Below, piece by piece: positions 43,203 to 51,530 of a DNA stretch of 64,000 bases. The translations under genes were made by a program, and so were the position numbers. This DNA comes from Rufibacter psychrotolerans. GTDB lineage: Bacteria > Bacteroidota > Bacteroidia > Cytophagales > Hymenobacteraceae. Under the pieces are notes generated by a model. The model was not told the DNA's origin and did not search any database. It was given only the letters and a program-made list of their open reading frames with translations. Location of the stretch: the NCBI RefSeq assembly GCF_016924645.1, contig NZ_JAFFJV010000007.1, positions 43,593 to 107,592 on the forward strand, given 5' to 3'. Position 1 is the stretch's first letter; each line of letters begins with the position of its first letter.

Positions 43203-44069
43203 ATGAAAAACATTGTACGTATTTGGCTTGCGCTTACCTTTTGCATAAGCTTGTCAGGCCAGGAGCTGATGGCACAGGAGGCCGACACCCTCAAAAAGTA
43301 CCAAGACCCGCTGGTCACCGACACCTTGAAAAAATATCAGGATCCGGCGCAGGGTACCCCCAAGGCTCCTTTCTTCAAATCAAAAGCCTTCAGGGCTACC
43401 ATCATCCCCTCCATCTTGATTGCGTATGGCCTGAGCACCATTAAAGACAACGGCATTTACAGCAGCTATGACGCCCAGCGCGACATTCAGAAGCACTTCC
43501 CCAACTTCAGGACCAGGGTAGACGATGCCTTGCTTATTGCGCCGTACGTAGAGCTGGCGGCCGCCAACCTCTTCAACGTGAAGTCCAACAACGACTTTTT
43601 GAACACCACCATCCTGATTTTGAAGGCCGAGGCCATTTTCGGACTTACGGTGTTCGGGATCAAGCAAGTCTCCAACCTGGAGCGGCCCAACGGCGAGAAC
43701 CGTGAATCCATGCCCTCGGGGCACACGGCGCAGGCTTTCCTGGCGGCCTCCATCCTTAACTCAGAACTCAAGCACAAGAGCCCCTGGTACGGCATAGGGG
43801 CCTACACCATAGCCACCAGCGTGGGCGCGTTCCGGATGCTCAACAACAAGCACTGGCAGTCTGATGTGTTTGTGGGCGCCGGTATTGGCATGCTGTCCTC
43901 GCACCTGGCCTACCTGTCGCACCGCAACCGGTGGGGCCGCAAGCCGTCAATTGTGCAGGTTTCCCCCACGTACCTGTACGGGGTGCCGGGCTTTGCCCTG
44001 AGAATGAACCTGGACGACTACCGCAACCGCAAAAAGAACCCCCTGTACTCCAAGGCGTACGCCGAATAG
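43203..44069 (+). CDS. PAP2-superfamily phosphatase
   Basis: A 288-residue protein with a signal peptide (WLALTFCISLSGQELMAQ). An imperfect duplication follows it (DTLKKYQDPLVT, DTLKKYQDPAQG at about residues 29-52). The three PAP2 motifs are present: KQVSNLERPNGENRESMPSGHTAQAF (motifs 1-2) and KHWQSDVFVGAGIGM (motif 3; His and Asp). Type 2 phosphatidic acid phosphatases act on lipid phosphates, often undecaprenyl pyrophosphate or lipid A, at the periplasmic face. Preceded by a strongly structured 195-bp element. Confidence 0.9.
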   Translation: MKNIVRIWLALTFCISLSGQELMAQEADTLKKYQDPLVTDTLKKYQDPAQGTPKAPFFKSKAFRATIIPSILIAYGLSTIKDNGIYSSYDAQRDIQKHFPNFRTRVDDALLIAPYVELAAANLFNVKSNNDFLNTTILILKAEAIFGLTVFGIKQVSNLERPNGENRESMPSGHTAQAFLAASILNSELKHKSPWYGIGAYTIATSVGAFRMLNNKHWQSDVFVGAGIGMLSSHLAYLSHRNRWGRKPSIVQVSPTYLYGVPGFALRMNLDDYRNRKKNPLYSKAYAE

Positions 44070-44131
44070 GGGCACTACCGCCGGGTGGGTCGTTTGCCCT
44101 GCTTTCCCCGGCGCCCGCTGTCCATCCCAAG

Positions 44132-44160
44132 CCCGCAGCCAGGCTGCGGGTTTTGTTTTT
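44132..44160 (+). terminator. Terminator of PAP2 gene
   Basis: CCCGCAG-CCAGG-CTGCGGG followed by TTTTGTTTTT, 62 bases after the stop. Confidence 0.85.
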
Positions 44161-44174
44161 ACAAAGAACGACCA

Positions 44175-44218
44175 GGCCGTTTTGGGGTACTTTTCCGGGA
44201 AAGAGCCCAAAAACGGCC
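44175..44218. repeat. Intergenic palindrome family, long copy
   Basis: GGCCGTTTTGGGGTACTTTT, CCG, then GGAAAGAGCCCAAAAACGGCC; outer GGCCGTTTT/AAAACGGCC pair. Confidence 0.75.
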
Positions 44219-44312
44219 GATTGGTTTGGCGGCTACCCTGTTTTAGCCGTTGATTTGCACCTCCACCCGGGCAGCACTCCCCTGCGGACTGCCCTTCAAT
44301 ACGCGTAGTGCT

Positions 44313-45065
44313 ATGAAAAAACTCCTCCTGCTGTGCCTGCTGGCGCTGGGACTTTCCCTGCCAGAGGCTGTTGCCCAGAACAACCGCCGCCATGACACCA
44401 ATTACAACGGCTGGTTCATGTACTTCGGTACCCACAAGCTCTCTGACAGATGGGGCCTCCACACCGAGTTCCAGCTACGCCGGTACAAAGTGCTCACAGA
44501 GCCGCAGCAGTTCATGCCCCGCGTGGCCCTGGTGTACAACCTCTCAGACCGCGCCTCCGTGGCGGGCGGCTACGCCTACGTGCACACCTACCCCTACGGC
44601 GACAACCCCGCGGCCGACGATTTCCCCGAGCACCGCATTTACCAGCAGTTGCAGTTGAAAGACCAGCAGGGCATCTTCGGGCTGGTGCACCGTTTCCGGC
44701 TGGAGCAGCGGTGGGTGAAGTTTGCCGGCGCAGACCAGTACACCTACCTCAACCGGGTACGCTATCAGTTCAGGGCCAACATTCCGCTGCAGGGCACCAC
44801 CCTAGACGACAAAGAATTTTACCTGGGGCTCTATGACGAGGTGTTCGTGAACTTCGGGCCCAACGTAACCAACAACATTTTTGACCAGAACCGCGCCTAT
44901 GCCGCCGTGGGCTACCGGTTTCACCCAGATGCCAGCCTGGAGGTGGGGTACCTGCACCAGCACGTGGCCCAGCGTAACGGCGTTTGGTTTGAGAACAACC
45001 ACACCCTGCAAGTGGGCCTCACCTATAACCTGGACTTCAGGAAGAAAACCACCACGGCGCAGTAA
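44313..45065 (+). CDS. DUF2490 domain outer-membrane protein
   Basis: A 250-residue protein from the start at 44313, where MKKLLLLCLLALGLSLPEAVAQ is the signal peptide. NYNGWFMYFGTHKLSDRWGLHTEFQLRRY is the DUF2490 opening, and alternating strands continue to the C-terminal HTLQVGLTYNLDFRK, as in a beta-barrel. Function unknown; outer-membrane location predicted. Followed by a palindrome-family copy and the NadR-type kinase gene. Confidence 0.83.
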   Translation: MKKLLLLCLLALGLSLPEAVAQNNRRHDTNYNGWFMYFGTHKLSDRWGLHTEFQLRRYKVLTEPQQFMPRVALVYNLSDRASVAGGYAYVHTYPYGDNPAADDFPEHRIYQQLQLKDQQGIFGLVHRFRLEQRWVKFAGADQYTYLNRVRYQFRANIPLQGTTLDDKEFYLGLYDEVFVNFGPNVTNNIFDQNRAYAAVGYRFHPDASLEVGYLHQHVAQRNGVWFENNHTLQVGLTYNLDFRKKTTTAQ

Positions 45066-45102
45066 CCCCGCGCCCGGTCTCGGGCGTTTCTTTCCATCTT
45101 TT

Positions 45103-45142
45103 TGGTTTTGGGTCCGTTTTCTAGAAAACAGGCCCAAAACCA
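45103..45142. repeat. Intergenic palindrome family, copy
   Basis: TGGTTTTGGGTCCGTTTT, CTAG, AAAACAGGCCCAAAACCA; 16 of 18 pairs match. It produces a false N-terminal extension (FSRKQAQN) on the downstream open frame. Confidence 0.85.
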
Positions 45143-45164
45143 ACTGCCTTTTACCCCAAGTCCC

Positions 45165-45680
45165 TTGATAAAGATAGCCATTACCGGACCCGAGAGCACA
45201 GGCAAATCTACCCTGGCGGCACAGCTGGCGCACCACTTCGGCGGGGCCTGGGTGCCCGAGTACGCCCGCACCTACCTGGAAAGCCTGGGCCGCCCCTACC
45301 AGGCCCCCGACCTGGAGGCCATCGCCCGTGGGCAGCTGGCCCTCTGGCAGGCCGAGGAAAAGAAAGGCGCGCCGCTGCTCTTCCTGGACACCGAGATGCT
45401 GGTGCTCAAGATCTGGTCAGAGCACGCCTATGACGAGTGCGCGCCGTTCATTCAGCAGCAGCTGCGCCGGCAGCAGGTAGACCTGTACCTGCTCATGGGC
45501 ATAGACCTGCCCTGGCAGCCAGACCCGCAGCGCGAGCACCCGCACCTGCGGCAGTTCTTCTATGACTGGTACAAGCGCGAACTGGAACTGATGGGCGCGC
45601 CCTTCGTAGAGATTTTCGGCTCTGCCGATGAGCGGCTTCGGCACGCCATTGGGGCCGTGGCACAGGTGCTCCACCCTTAA
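45165..45680 (+). CDS. NadR-type nicotinamide riboside kinase (AAA ATPase)
   Basis: A protein of about 171 residues. The most likely start is TTG at 45165, giving (M)IKIAITGPESTGKSTLAAQLA; the ATG at 45102 lies inside a palindromic repeat. Walker A is GPESTGKST. VPEYARTYLESLGRPY, FLDTEMLVLKIWSEHAY and DLPWQPDPQREHP match the ribosylnicotinamide kinase domain of NadR. It would phosphorylate nicotinamide riboside imported by PnuC, without the adenylyltransferase and HTH domains of enterobacterial NadR. Confidence 0.85.
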   Translation: MIKIAITGPESTGKSTLAAQLAHHFGGAWVPEYARTYLESLGRPYQAPDLEAIARGQLALWQAEEKKGAPLLFLDTEMLVLKIWSEHAYDECAPFIQQQLRRQQVDLYLLMGIDLPWQPDPQREHPHLRQFFYDWYKRELELMGAPFVEIFGSADERLRHAIGAVAQVLHP

Positions 45681-45695
45681 CCCCAACCCAGACAT

Positions 45696-46577
45696 ATGAA
45701 AACAGCCTATCTGGAAAACGAATACGTGCGCGTGGGCGTGAAAAGCGCGGGCGCCGAACTGTGCAGCTTCCTGAAGAAAGACGGTAACCGCGAGTACCTC
45801 TGGCAAGCCCACCCCGAGTTCTGGAACCGCCACGCCCCGGTGCTGTTCCCTATTGTGGGGCGCTTGCCGCAAGACCAGTACCTGCACCAGGGGCAAACCT
45901 ACGCACTGCCGCAGCACGGGTTTGCACGGGACCAGGAATTTGAGCTGATCCAGGAGAGTAAAGACCACCTGGTGTTTGAACTGCGGGATTCTGCCCAGAC
46001 CAGAAAGATTTACCCGTTTGCGTTTGCCCTGCGCATTGCCTACACCCTGCGGGACCAGACCCTGGCCGTAACGTGGCAGGTGGAGCACACCGGGCCGGGC
46101 GAGATGCTGTTCTCCATTGGCGCGCACCCCGCGTTCAACGTGCCCCTGCTGCCCGACGACTCTTTTGAGGACTACTACCTGGAGTTCTCCCAGCCCGAGA
46201 CCCTGGCGCGCTACCTGCTGGAAGACGGCACCGGGCTGCAGAACGGCGAAACCGAGCCGGTGCTGGACAACATGGCCCGCCTGCCGCTGCGCTATGAGCA
46301 CTACCAGAAAGATGCCCTGGTGTTCAAAGGCTTCCGCTCAGAACGGGTCACCCTCAAAACCGACCGCCACCCGCACTTTGTGCAGATGACGTTCCCCAAC
46401 TTCCCGTACCTGGGCATCTGGACCAAGCGCGTGGGAGCCCCGTTCCTGTGCATTGAGCCCTGGTACGGCGTGGCCGGCAGCATGGGCGGCCCCGTTGAAC
46501 TGAGCGAGAAAGAAGGCATGCAGTCTTTGGGCAGCGGCGAAACGTTTGAGGCAAGTTACACCATCACCATCGGGTAG
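45696..46577 (+). CDS. Aldose 1-epimerase family protein
   Basis: A 293-residue protein, 15 bases after the kinase gene. The galactose-mutarotase fold is visible in FPIVGRLPQDQYLHQGQTYALPQHGFARD, IGAHPAFNVPL and the late FLCIEPWYGVA. His in PQHGFARD and IGAHPAF and Glu in CIEPW are the expected catalytic and binding residues. Members of this branch act on hexose or hexose-6-phosphate anomers in the cytosol; the substrate is not certain. Confidence 0.9.
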   Translation: MKTAYLENEYVRVGVKSAGAELCSFLKKDGNREYLWQAHPEFWNRHAPVLFPIVGRLPQDQYLHQGQTYALPQHGFARDQEFELIQESKDHLVFELRDSAQTRKIYPFAFALRIAYTLRDQTLAVTWQVEHTGPGEMLFSIGAHPAFNVPLLPDDSFEDYYLEFSQPETLARYLLEDGTGLQNGETEPVLDNMARLPLRYEHYQKDALVFKGFRSERVTLKTDRHPHFVQMTFPNFPYLGIWTKRVGAPFLCIEPWYGVAGSMGGPVELSEKEGMQSLGSGETFEASYTITIG

Positions 46578-46661
46578 GCTGTTGGAGACCTGGTTTCAGG
46601 AAGAGCGCCTGCCCTACCGGGGGCCCTTGGGGTGTTGCCGGTTTGGGGGGCACCTGAAAAC

Positions 46662-46699
46662 CGTTTCGGGGCTTTTTTCGCAGAAACAGGGCTGAAACG
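46662..46699. repeat. Intergenic palindrome family, copy
   Basis: CGTTTCGGGGCTTTTTTC, GC, then AGAAACAGGGCTGAAACG. Confidence 0.7.
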
Positions 46700-46745
46700 C
46701 CGCTCTGGCTGGGCCGGGGTTGGTGCAGCAAGCCTCTGGACAGAG

Positions 46746-47396
46746 TTACCAGCGGTAGCTTACTCCCAGGAACAAGTTGGTGGAACTGGTTTTAAGAACG
46801 CTTTCAGGGGTGGTATCCTCAGAAATGTTCCGCAGCCCGGCATTGTGCCTGACCTCTGCCCTCATGAGCAGCGTGGGCGTGAGGGTATGATAGTAGGCAA
46901 CTCCTCCGGTGAGCCCCGCGTCTAACCTGCGGTAGAAAGCCGTAAATTCTAGATTTTCATCATACGCCTCTAGGTCTTGCTTCAGTAGAAAGCCCAGGTA
47001 AGGGCCCAGGGCCACGTGCAGTCCGGTCTTGGCTACCGGAAACTCCACCATAACCGGAACGGTGAGATAGTGGAAATGCTGCCGCAGGGTGTAGGCGGTT
47101 TGCCCGGTAACCTCGCCGCGGTCATCGTAGTGCAGTGAGGCACCTTCTTCCTTAGAGCCCTTGTTCTCATAAAGCACCTCAATTCTGGCAAATGCCTTTT
47201 TTACCCTATGCCTGAAGAACAAGCCCCCGGCAAACCTGAGATCGGCCGCCAGGGCATTGGCGGTTGGGTTGCCCCGTAAATGGGTGTAGGCAGGGCCTGC
47301 CTGCAGCCCAAGGGCCGCTTTCAGGGGGCGGGGGTGTTGCGCCCAGGTGCTGAGCGAAACCAGCAAGAGGACCAATAGCGCGACGTAGTGCTTCAT
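46746..47396 (-). CDS. Outer-membrane beta-barrel protein (PorT-like fold)
   Basis: A 216-residue protein from the start at 47396 (MKHYVALLVLLLVSLSTWAQ signal peptide); 50 open upstream codons lack a signal. ALGLQAGPAYTHLRGN and YLTVPVMVEFPVAKTGLHVALGPYLGFLLKQDLEAYD are typical of the small 8-strand barrels common in Bacteroidota. It ends in an aromatic residue (SYRW) as outer-membrane barrels do. Function unknown. Convergent with the aldose epimerase. Confidence 0.82.
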   Translation of the reverse strand: MKHYVALLVLLLVSLSTWAQHPRPLKAALGLQAGPAYTHLRGNPTANALAADLRFAGGLFFRHRVKKAFARIEVLYENKGSKEEGASLHYDDRGEVTGQTAYTLRQHFHYLTVPVMVEFPVAKTGLHVALGPYLGFLLKQDLEAYDENLEFTAFYRRLDAGLTGGVAYYHTLTPTLLMRAEVRHNAGLRNISEDTTPESVLKTSSTNLFLGVSYRW

Positions 47397-47554
47397 AGGG
47401 CAAAATACGTACGGAGCACGCAAACCAGTTGCACAGGCTGTCTCTGGGTTGCTGGCCAGGGGAGCGGCGGCATTGTATTCTTCTGGAAATGGCGGTAGCT
47501 TTGCGGGCGGCCCACCGCCAATACGTCTGATTTTAATTTTCAACAAGCCCAGGA

Positions 47555-47764
47555 ATGGAAGTAAGAGACAGCAACGGAACCCTGCTCAATGAGGGAGACT
47601 CCGTAACGGTAATCAAAGATTTAAAAGTAAAAGGTTCTTCCACCACCATCAAGCGGGGAACCGTGGTTAAGAAAATCAGGCTCACCGAGGACGAAGAAGA
47701 GATTGAGGGCCGCGTAGACAGAGCCGTCATGGTCCTGAAAACCTGCTTCCTCAAGAAAGTATAA
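47555..47764 (+). CDS. PhnA-like C-terminal domain protein
   Basis: A 69-residue protein: VRDSNGTLLNEGDSVTVIKDLKVKGSSTTIKRGTVVKKIRL is the SH3-like C-terminal domain of PhnA/YjdM. The N-terminal zinc ribbon of full-length YjdM (about 110 residues) is absent, so this is a domain-only form. The name PhnA does not imply phosphonate breakdown; the function is unknown. Single gene with a very strong terminator. Confidence 0.85.
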   Translation: MEVRDSNGTLLNEGDSVTVIKDLKVKGSSTTIKRGTVVKKIRLTEDEEEIEGRVDRAVMVLKTCFLKKV

Positions 47765-47773
47765 CCCTTAAAA

Positions 47774-47811
47774 ATACGAGCAGAGGCGCCGCACGGCGCC
47801 TCTGCTCGTAT
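47774..47811 (+). terminator. Hairpin terminator of PhnA-like gene
   Basis: Perfect 18-bp arms ATACGAGCAGAGGCGCCG (47774-47791) and complement (47794-47811) with a 2-base loop, 9 bases after the stop. No long T-run, but A before and T after. Confidence 0.75.
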
Positions 47812-47826
47812 CTGGGCAATTCATTT

Positions 47827-47862
47827 GTTTGGGGCCTGCTTTCACAAAAACAGGCTCTAAAC
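47827..47862. repeat. Intergenic palindrome family, copy
   Basis: GTTTGGGGCCTGCTTTCAC then AAAAACAGGCTCTAAAC. It ends 11 bases beyond the MscS-type gene stop. Confidence 0.75.
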
Positions 47863-47873
47863 GGCTCCTGGCT

Positions 47874-48959
47874 TTACTTGCGCAGCATGGCTTCCTCGCC
47901 GGCTTCCACGCCCTCGTTGATCATGAAAAGCGTGCGGGTGGGGTAAGCAAACTCAATGCCGCGGCGCTGGAACTCCTCAAACAGCCGGAAGTTGATGGCC
48001 TGCTGAATGTCCATGTACTTGTTGTAGTCGTCGCTCAGCACGTAGTACACCACCTCGTAGTCCAGGCTGGAGTCGCCGTACGAAAAGAAATGGGCCCGGT
48101 CAAACTCCACGGGGTGCTGCTCTTTGATAATGCCCTCCAGCAGCCGGGGAATGAGCTTCACGTTCTCCAGGGACGTCTGGTACACCACGCCAATCTTGAA
48201 GACCACGCGCCGGCGCATCATCTGCTTGTAGTTGTGGATGCGCGAGTTGGTAAGGTCGCTGTTGGCCACCACCAGCTGCTCGCCAGAGAGGCTTTTGATG
48301 CGGGTGGTTTTAATGCCAATGTAGTCTACCGTGCCAGATTTATCGTCAATCACAATAAAGTCGCCGGTTTCAAAGGGGCGGTCAAAGAAGATCACAAAGT
48401 AGTTGAACACGTCGCCCAGGATGTTCTGGGCCGCCAGGGCAATGGCAATCCCCCCAATGCCCAGACCCGTGACAATGGTGGTCACGTTGTATCCCATGTT
48501 GTCAAACAGGAACAGCAGGCCCACAATCCAGATCACGGAGTTGATGATGAGCATGAGCCCGCCCAGCTGCTTCACCTTCTCCTCGCCGCGCTCCTGTTTC
48601 CTGACGTAAGACCTGAGCAGCAACAGAATGGTGGAGGACACCAGCCGCACAAACAAGAACGTGATCACCATGGTGGTGGCTACCCGTAGCACGTTCTGGG
48701 CTTTCTCAGAAAGGGTAAGATAGTTGAGGCCCGCGTGGATGATGCCAAAGTAAACGGCCGGCACCACAAACCGGTCTATGCTCTGTAAAATGAAATCGTC
48801 CAGGTGGGTTTTGGTGCCCAGGGCCCATTTCCTGATGCGGGCCAAAAAGATGTGCTTGAATGATTTGAGCAGGAGCACCCCAATGATGATGATGCCCAGG
48901 GAAATAAGGTAATCAGAAACGGTGTTGTGGTAGTAGGTTTGCTGAAGGAAATCGTTCAT
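47874..48959 (-). CDS. MscS-family mechanosensitive channel
   Basis: A 361-residue channel from the start at 48959 (MNDFLQQTYYHNTVSDYLI); 23 codons upstream are open. Four hydrophobic segments precede the pore-lining helix (NVTTIVTGLGIGGIAIALAAQNILGDVFNYFVIF), followed by RPFETGDFIVID, the MscS beta domain, and the alpha/beta vestibule. It opens under membrane tension to release solutes. Length and motif order are those of the small-conductance class. Confidence 0.93.
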   Translation of the reverse strand: MNDFLQQTYYHNTVSDYLISLGIIIIGVLLLKSFKHIFLARIRKWALGTKTHLDDFILQSIDRFVVPAVYFGIIHAGLNYLTLSEKAQNVLRVATTMVITFLFVRLVSSTILLLLRSYVRKQERGEEKVKQLGGLMLIINSVIWIVGLLFLFDNMGYNVTTIVTGLGIGGIAIALAAQNILGDVFNYFVIFFDRPFETGDFIVIDDKSGTVDYIGIKTTRIKSLSGEQLVVANSDLTNSRIHNYKQMMRRRVVFKIGVVYQTSLENVKLIPRLLEGIIKEQHPVEFDRAHFFSYGDSSLDYEVVYYVLSDDYNKYMDIQQAINFRLFEEFQRRGIEFAYPTRTLFMINEGVEAGEEAMLRK

Positions 48960-49135
48960 TGGCTTACTGCAGATAAAGTCACCTTTCCTCCGCCGGCGCG
49001 GAAGCAAGTAAAAGATTGTACCAGCCATATAGTACGGCTCTTCCTTGCCTGGTAGTTATACTTTATTTGCGTCGCCCGGAAATTGGGCCCCCGGAGTGGA
49101 CCTGGGCGCAAACCCGCCGGGGCGGAAAAGCGAGC

Positions 49136-49660
49136 TTACGGGGTTGGTTTGGCTTTGGCCGCCTGAGCCGCCTTCAGGTCACAGTTTTCTTTGCGGCGGG
49201 TGTCTGCGATGGCGAAGATCTTCCAGCCCTCGGGGCTGCGGTACAGCTGAAAAGCATCAACCCCGCAGTGGCTGAAGGTGTCGCCCACGTAGAAGGCGTA
49301 CTCACACCACAGGGTGGCCAGGTCGCCGTCAAGGTGCACCCGCACGTCCCAGATGCGCTCATCCAGCACCTGTGGGTGGGGCTGCGCGATCATCTCCAGA
49401 AATTTAGGCAGGGGCGTCTCGCGGGGCAGCACCTTGCCGGCCTTGTCTGCGCCCACCGAAAGCAGGCGGGCGTTGGGCGCCAGCACCGACCGGGCCATGG
49501 CGCTGTCGCCGGCGCGCATGCCGTCAAAGAAGTGCACCACGGCGGCCTCCACGGCTTTGGCATCGGGGGTAAGCGGCTGTCTGGCGGCCTTTTTAGAAGA
49601 CTGGGCAACGGCACCCCAAGAGAACAGCAAACCGAACGAAAGCAGAAGAACCAGGCGCAT
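49136..49660 (-). CDS. NTF2-like fold exported protein
   Basis: A 174-residue protein with signal peptide (MRLVLLLSFGLLFSWGAVAQ). AVEAAVVHFFDGMRAGDSAMARSVLAPNARLLSV and LATLWCEYAFYVGDTFSHCGVDAFQLYRSPEGWKIFAIADT match the SnoaL/DUF4440-like NTF2 fold, a cone-shaped pocket. No catalytic assignment possible. Single gene, minus strand. Confidence 0.82.
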   Translation of the reverse strand: MRLVLLLSFGLLFSWGAVAQSSKKAARQPLTPDAKAVEAAVVHFFDGMRAGDSAMARSVLAPNARLLSVGADKAGKVLPRETPLPKFLEMIAQPHPQVLDERIWDVRVHLDGDLATLWCEYAFYVGDTFSHCGVDAFQLYRSPEGWKIFAIADTRRKENCDLKAAQAAKAKPTP

Positions 49661-49740
49661 TTTGGGGGAGTTTTTAGAGATTCAGGCGAAAAACAGGAGA
49701 AAGGTAAGGCCCCGGCCGGCACAAAACCAAAGGACTGGGG

Positions 49741-50340
49741 TTAAATGAGCACCAGGCGCTCCTGCAGCAAGGCCCGCAGTTCGGGCGGAAGCCCAAAATG
49801 CTGGTCCATGAAATCATCCAGCACCTGGCGGGTGTGCGGCGAAATCAGTTCCTGAATTTCCTCCATGGCCTCGCCGCTGATGAGGTACGGCATGTAGGTG
49901 TAGATCAGGTCCCGGCCGTCGCATTGGGCGTAGATCTGGTACTCAGTGCAGGCGGTGCGGGGCGCCCCGGTGATGAGGCAATGCGACAGCCAGTTTTCCA
50001 GCCGGAGCGGCTCGGGCAGGGAGAGCAGGGCCTCGCGGCGCGCCACCAGATCAACCCGCTCAGAGAAGTAGGCGTCTACGCGCTCCCTTGACTCAGCAGA
50101 GAGCTCCTCGCGCAGCTGCTGGGCGCACTTCATGCACATGGCGTACTCAAAGATAATGTCCTGGGTGCCCGTCTGCGGGTAAAACCTGACGGCCTTCTCC
50201 ACCAGATAGTTTACCCCGTCTTGCAGCAGGTGCCCCTCACAGGTGAGGCAGGAATGAAACGGCTGGCCCGACTCTACTGAAAACAGTTCCTGCGGGATGG
50301 GCTCAAACTCATGAACCAGATGAATGGGCGGTAAGTCCAT
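49741..50340 (-). CDS. Hypothetical protein with two CxxC pairs
   Basis: A 199-residue protein from the start at 50340 (MDLPPIHLVHEFEPIPQELF); the frame continues 87 codons upstream through a palindromic repeat and is not coding there. CLTCEGHLLQDGV (about residues 33-36) and YAMCMKCAQQL (about 65-70) could form one zinc site; the rest is helical and acidic. No signal peptide. I do not recognise the family; a zinc-ribbon protein is likely. Confidence 0.65.
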   Translation of the reverse strand: MDLPPIHLVHEFEPIPQELFSVESGQPFHSCLTCEGHLLQDGVNYLVEKAVRFYPQTGTQDIIFEYAMCMKCAQQLREELSAESRERVDAYFSERVDLVARREALLSLPEPLRLENWLSHCLITGAPRTACTEYQIYAQCDGRDLIYTYMPYLISGEAMEEIQELISPHTRQVLDDFMDQHFGLPPELRALLQERLVLI

Positions 50341-50560
50341 AGCGGTAACGAAATAAATAAGGCAAATGGAGCCCCGAAAGGTACTACAAAATTGTATGTG
50401 ATTGAAGGTGAATTGGTTGATTTGCGGCTGTTCTTCTAATAAGCCTACTGCATGGCAAAGGAAAGCGAAGGGCCTAAAGCGACCAAAGGGCCACGCCAGC
50501 CCCAAAAACCTACCCAAAGCCCGTTCTCTATTTGGCCATGCTGGAACCCACGGCATAGAA

Positions 50561-50612
50561 AAATCCCTGTTTTGGGCCTGCTTTTCTGCAAAAGGGTCCA
50601 AAACAGGGATTT
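50561..50612. repeat. Intergenic palindrome family, longest copy
   Basis: Arms AAATCCCTGTTTTGGGCC (50561-50578) and GGTCCAAAACAGGGATTT (50595-50612) with one G-T type mismatch, plus an inner CTTTT/AAAAG around CTGC. It occupies much of the 303-base gap between two minus-strand genes. Confidence 0.85.
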
Positions 50613-50643
50613 GCCAAGGCTGTTTCTGTTGCCGGCGAGACCG

Positions 50644-51252
50644 TTAGTAAGCCACGGCGGCGGAGGCGTTGAGCTCTATCTTTACGCCCAGCACTTTCAG
50701 GAACTCGCGGATGAGGGCCGGGTGGCCAGGCCAGGCGGGCGAAGTAACCAGGTTGCCGTCTACCACGGCCTCGGTGGCCTCAACGGGCACAAAGGTGCCT
50801 CCAGCCAGGCTTACCTCGGGGCCCACCGCCGGATACGCCGTAAGCCGACGGCCTTCCACCACGCGGGCAGCCGTTAAAATCTGGATTCCGTGGCAAACGG
50901 CGGCCAGCGGCTTGTCTTTCTCCATGAAATGCTGCACCAGCTCCAACACGGTAGGGTTGAGGCGCAGGTACTCGGGGGCGCGGCCGCCGGCAATCACCAG
51001 GCCCACATAGTCCTGGGGGTTCACCTCTGAGAAGGAGTAGGTCAGCTGGAAATTGTGGCCCGGCTTCTCGGTGTAGGTTTGGTCGCCCTCAAAGTCATGG
51101 ATGGCGGTCTTAATGGTGTCGCCCTTTTTCTTGCCGGGGCAGACGGCGTGCACCTCGTACCCCACCATCAGCAGCATCTGGAAGGGAACCATGGTTTCAT
51201 AGTCCTCGGCGAAGTCGCCGGTGAGAAACAGGATTTTCTTTTGGTTTTCCAT
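50644..51252 (-). CDS. DJ-1/PfpI family protein
   Basis: A 202-residue protein. [35 protein letters not shown] opens the PfpI fold, and [12 protein letters not shown] carries the nucleophilic elbow Cys (about residue 115) followed by His. Members include glyoxalase III-like deglycases, chaperones and proteases; which one cannot be told. Divergent from the amidase gene. Confidence 0.9.
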   Translation of the reverse strand: MENQKKILFLTGDFAEDYETMVPFQMLLMVGYEVHAVCPGKKKGDTIKTAIHDFEGDQTYTEKPGHNFQLTYSFSEVNPQDYVGLVIAGGRAPEYLRLNPTVLELVQHFMEKDKPLAAVCHGIQILTAARVVEGRRLTAYPAVGPEVSLAGGTFVPVEATEAVVDGNLVTSPAWPGHPALIREFLKVLGVKIELNASAAVAY

Positions 51253-51530
51253 GGGGATAAGTGTTTAGGATTGGAAGAAACGGTGAAATTCCAGGCCCGG
51301 GCTGCCCCCGGTACGCGGGTGCCCCGGTGCGTGCCAGGTACAAGTTGCGAATAAATAGGCTTAGTGACAATAGGTTATGCAAGGAAGGGAGAGAATGCGT
51401 TTGTTTGGAGGGCATGGCCAAAGGGGCCCTTAAACTCCGGTGCGCGCTTGCCAGGCCCTTGCACCAGAAGGCAGGGCAGGCCGCGCGCACCGGAAAATTC
51501 ACCATATTTGGGCCTCTAACCCCTTTGTCT

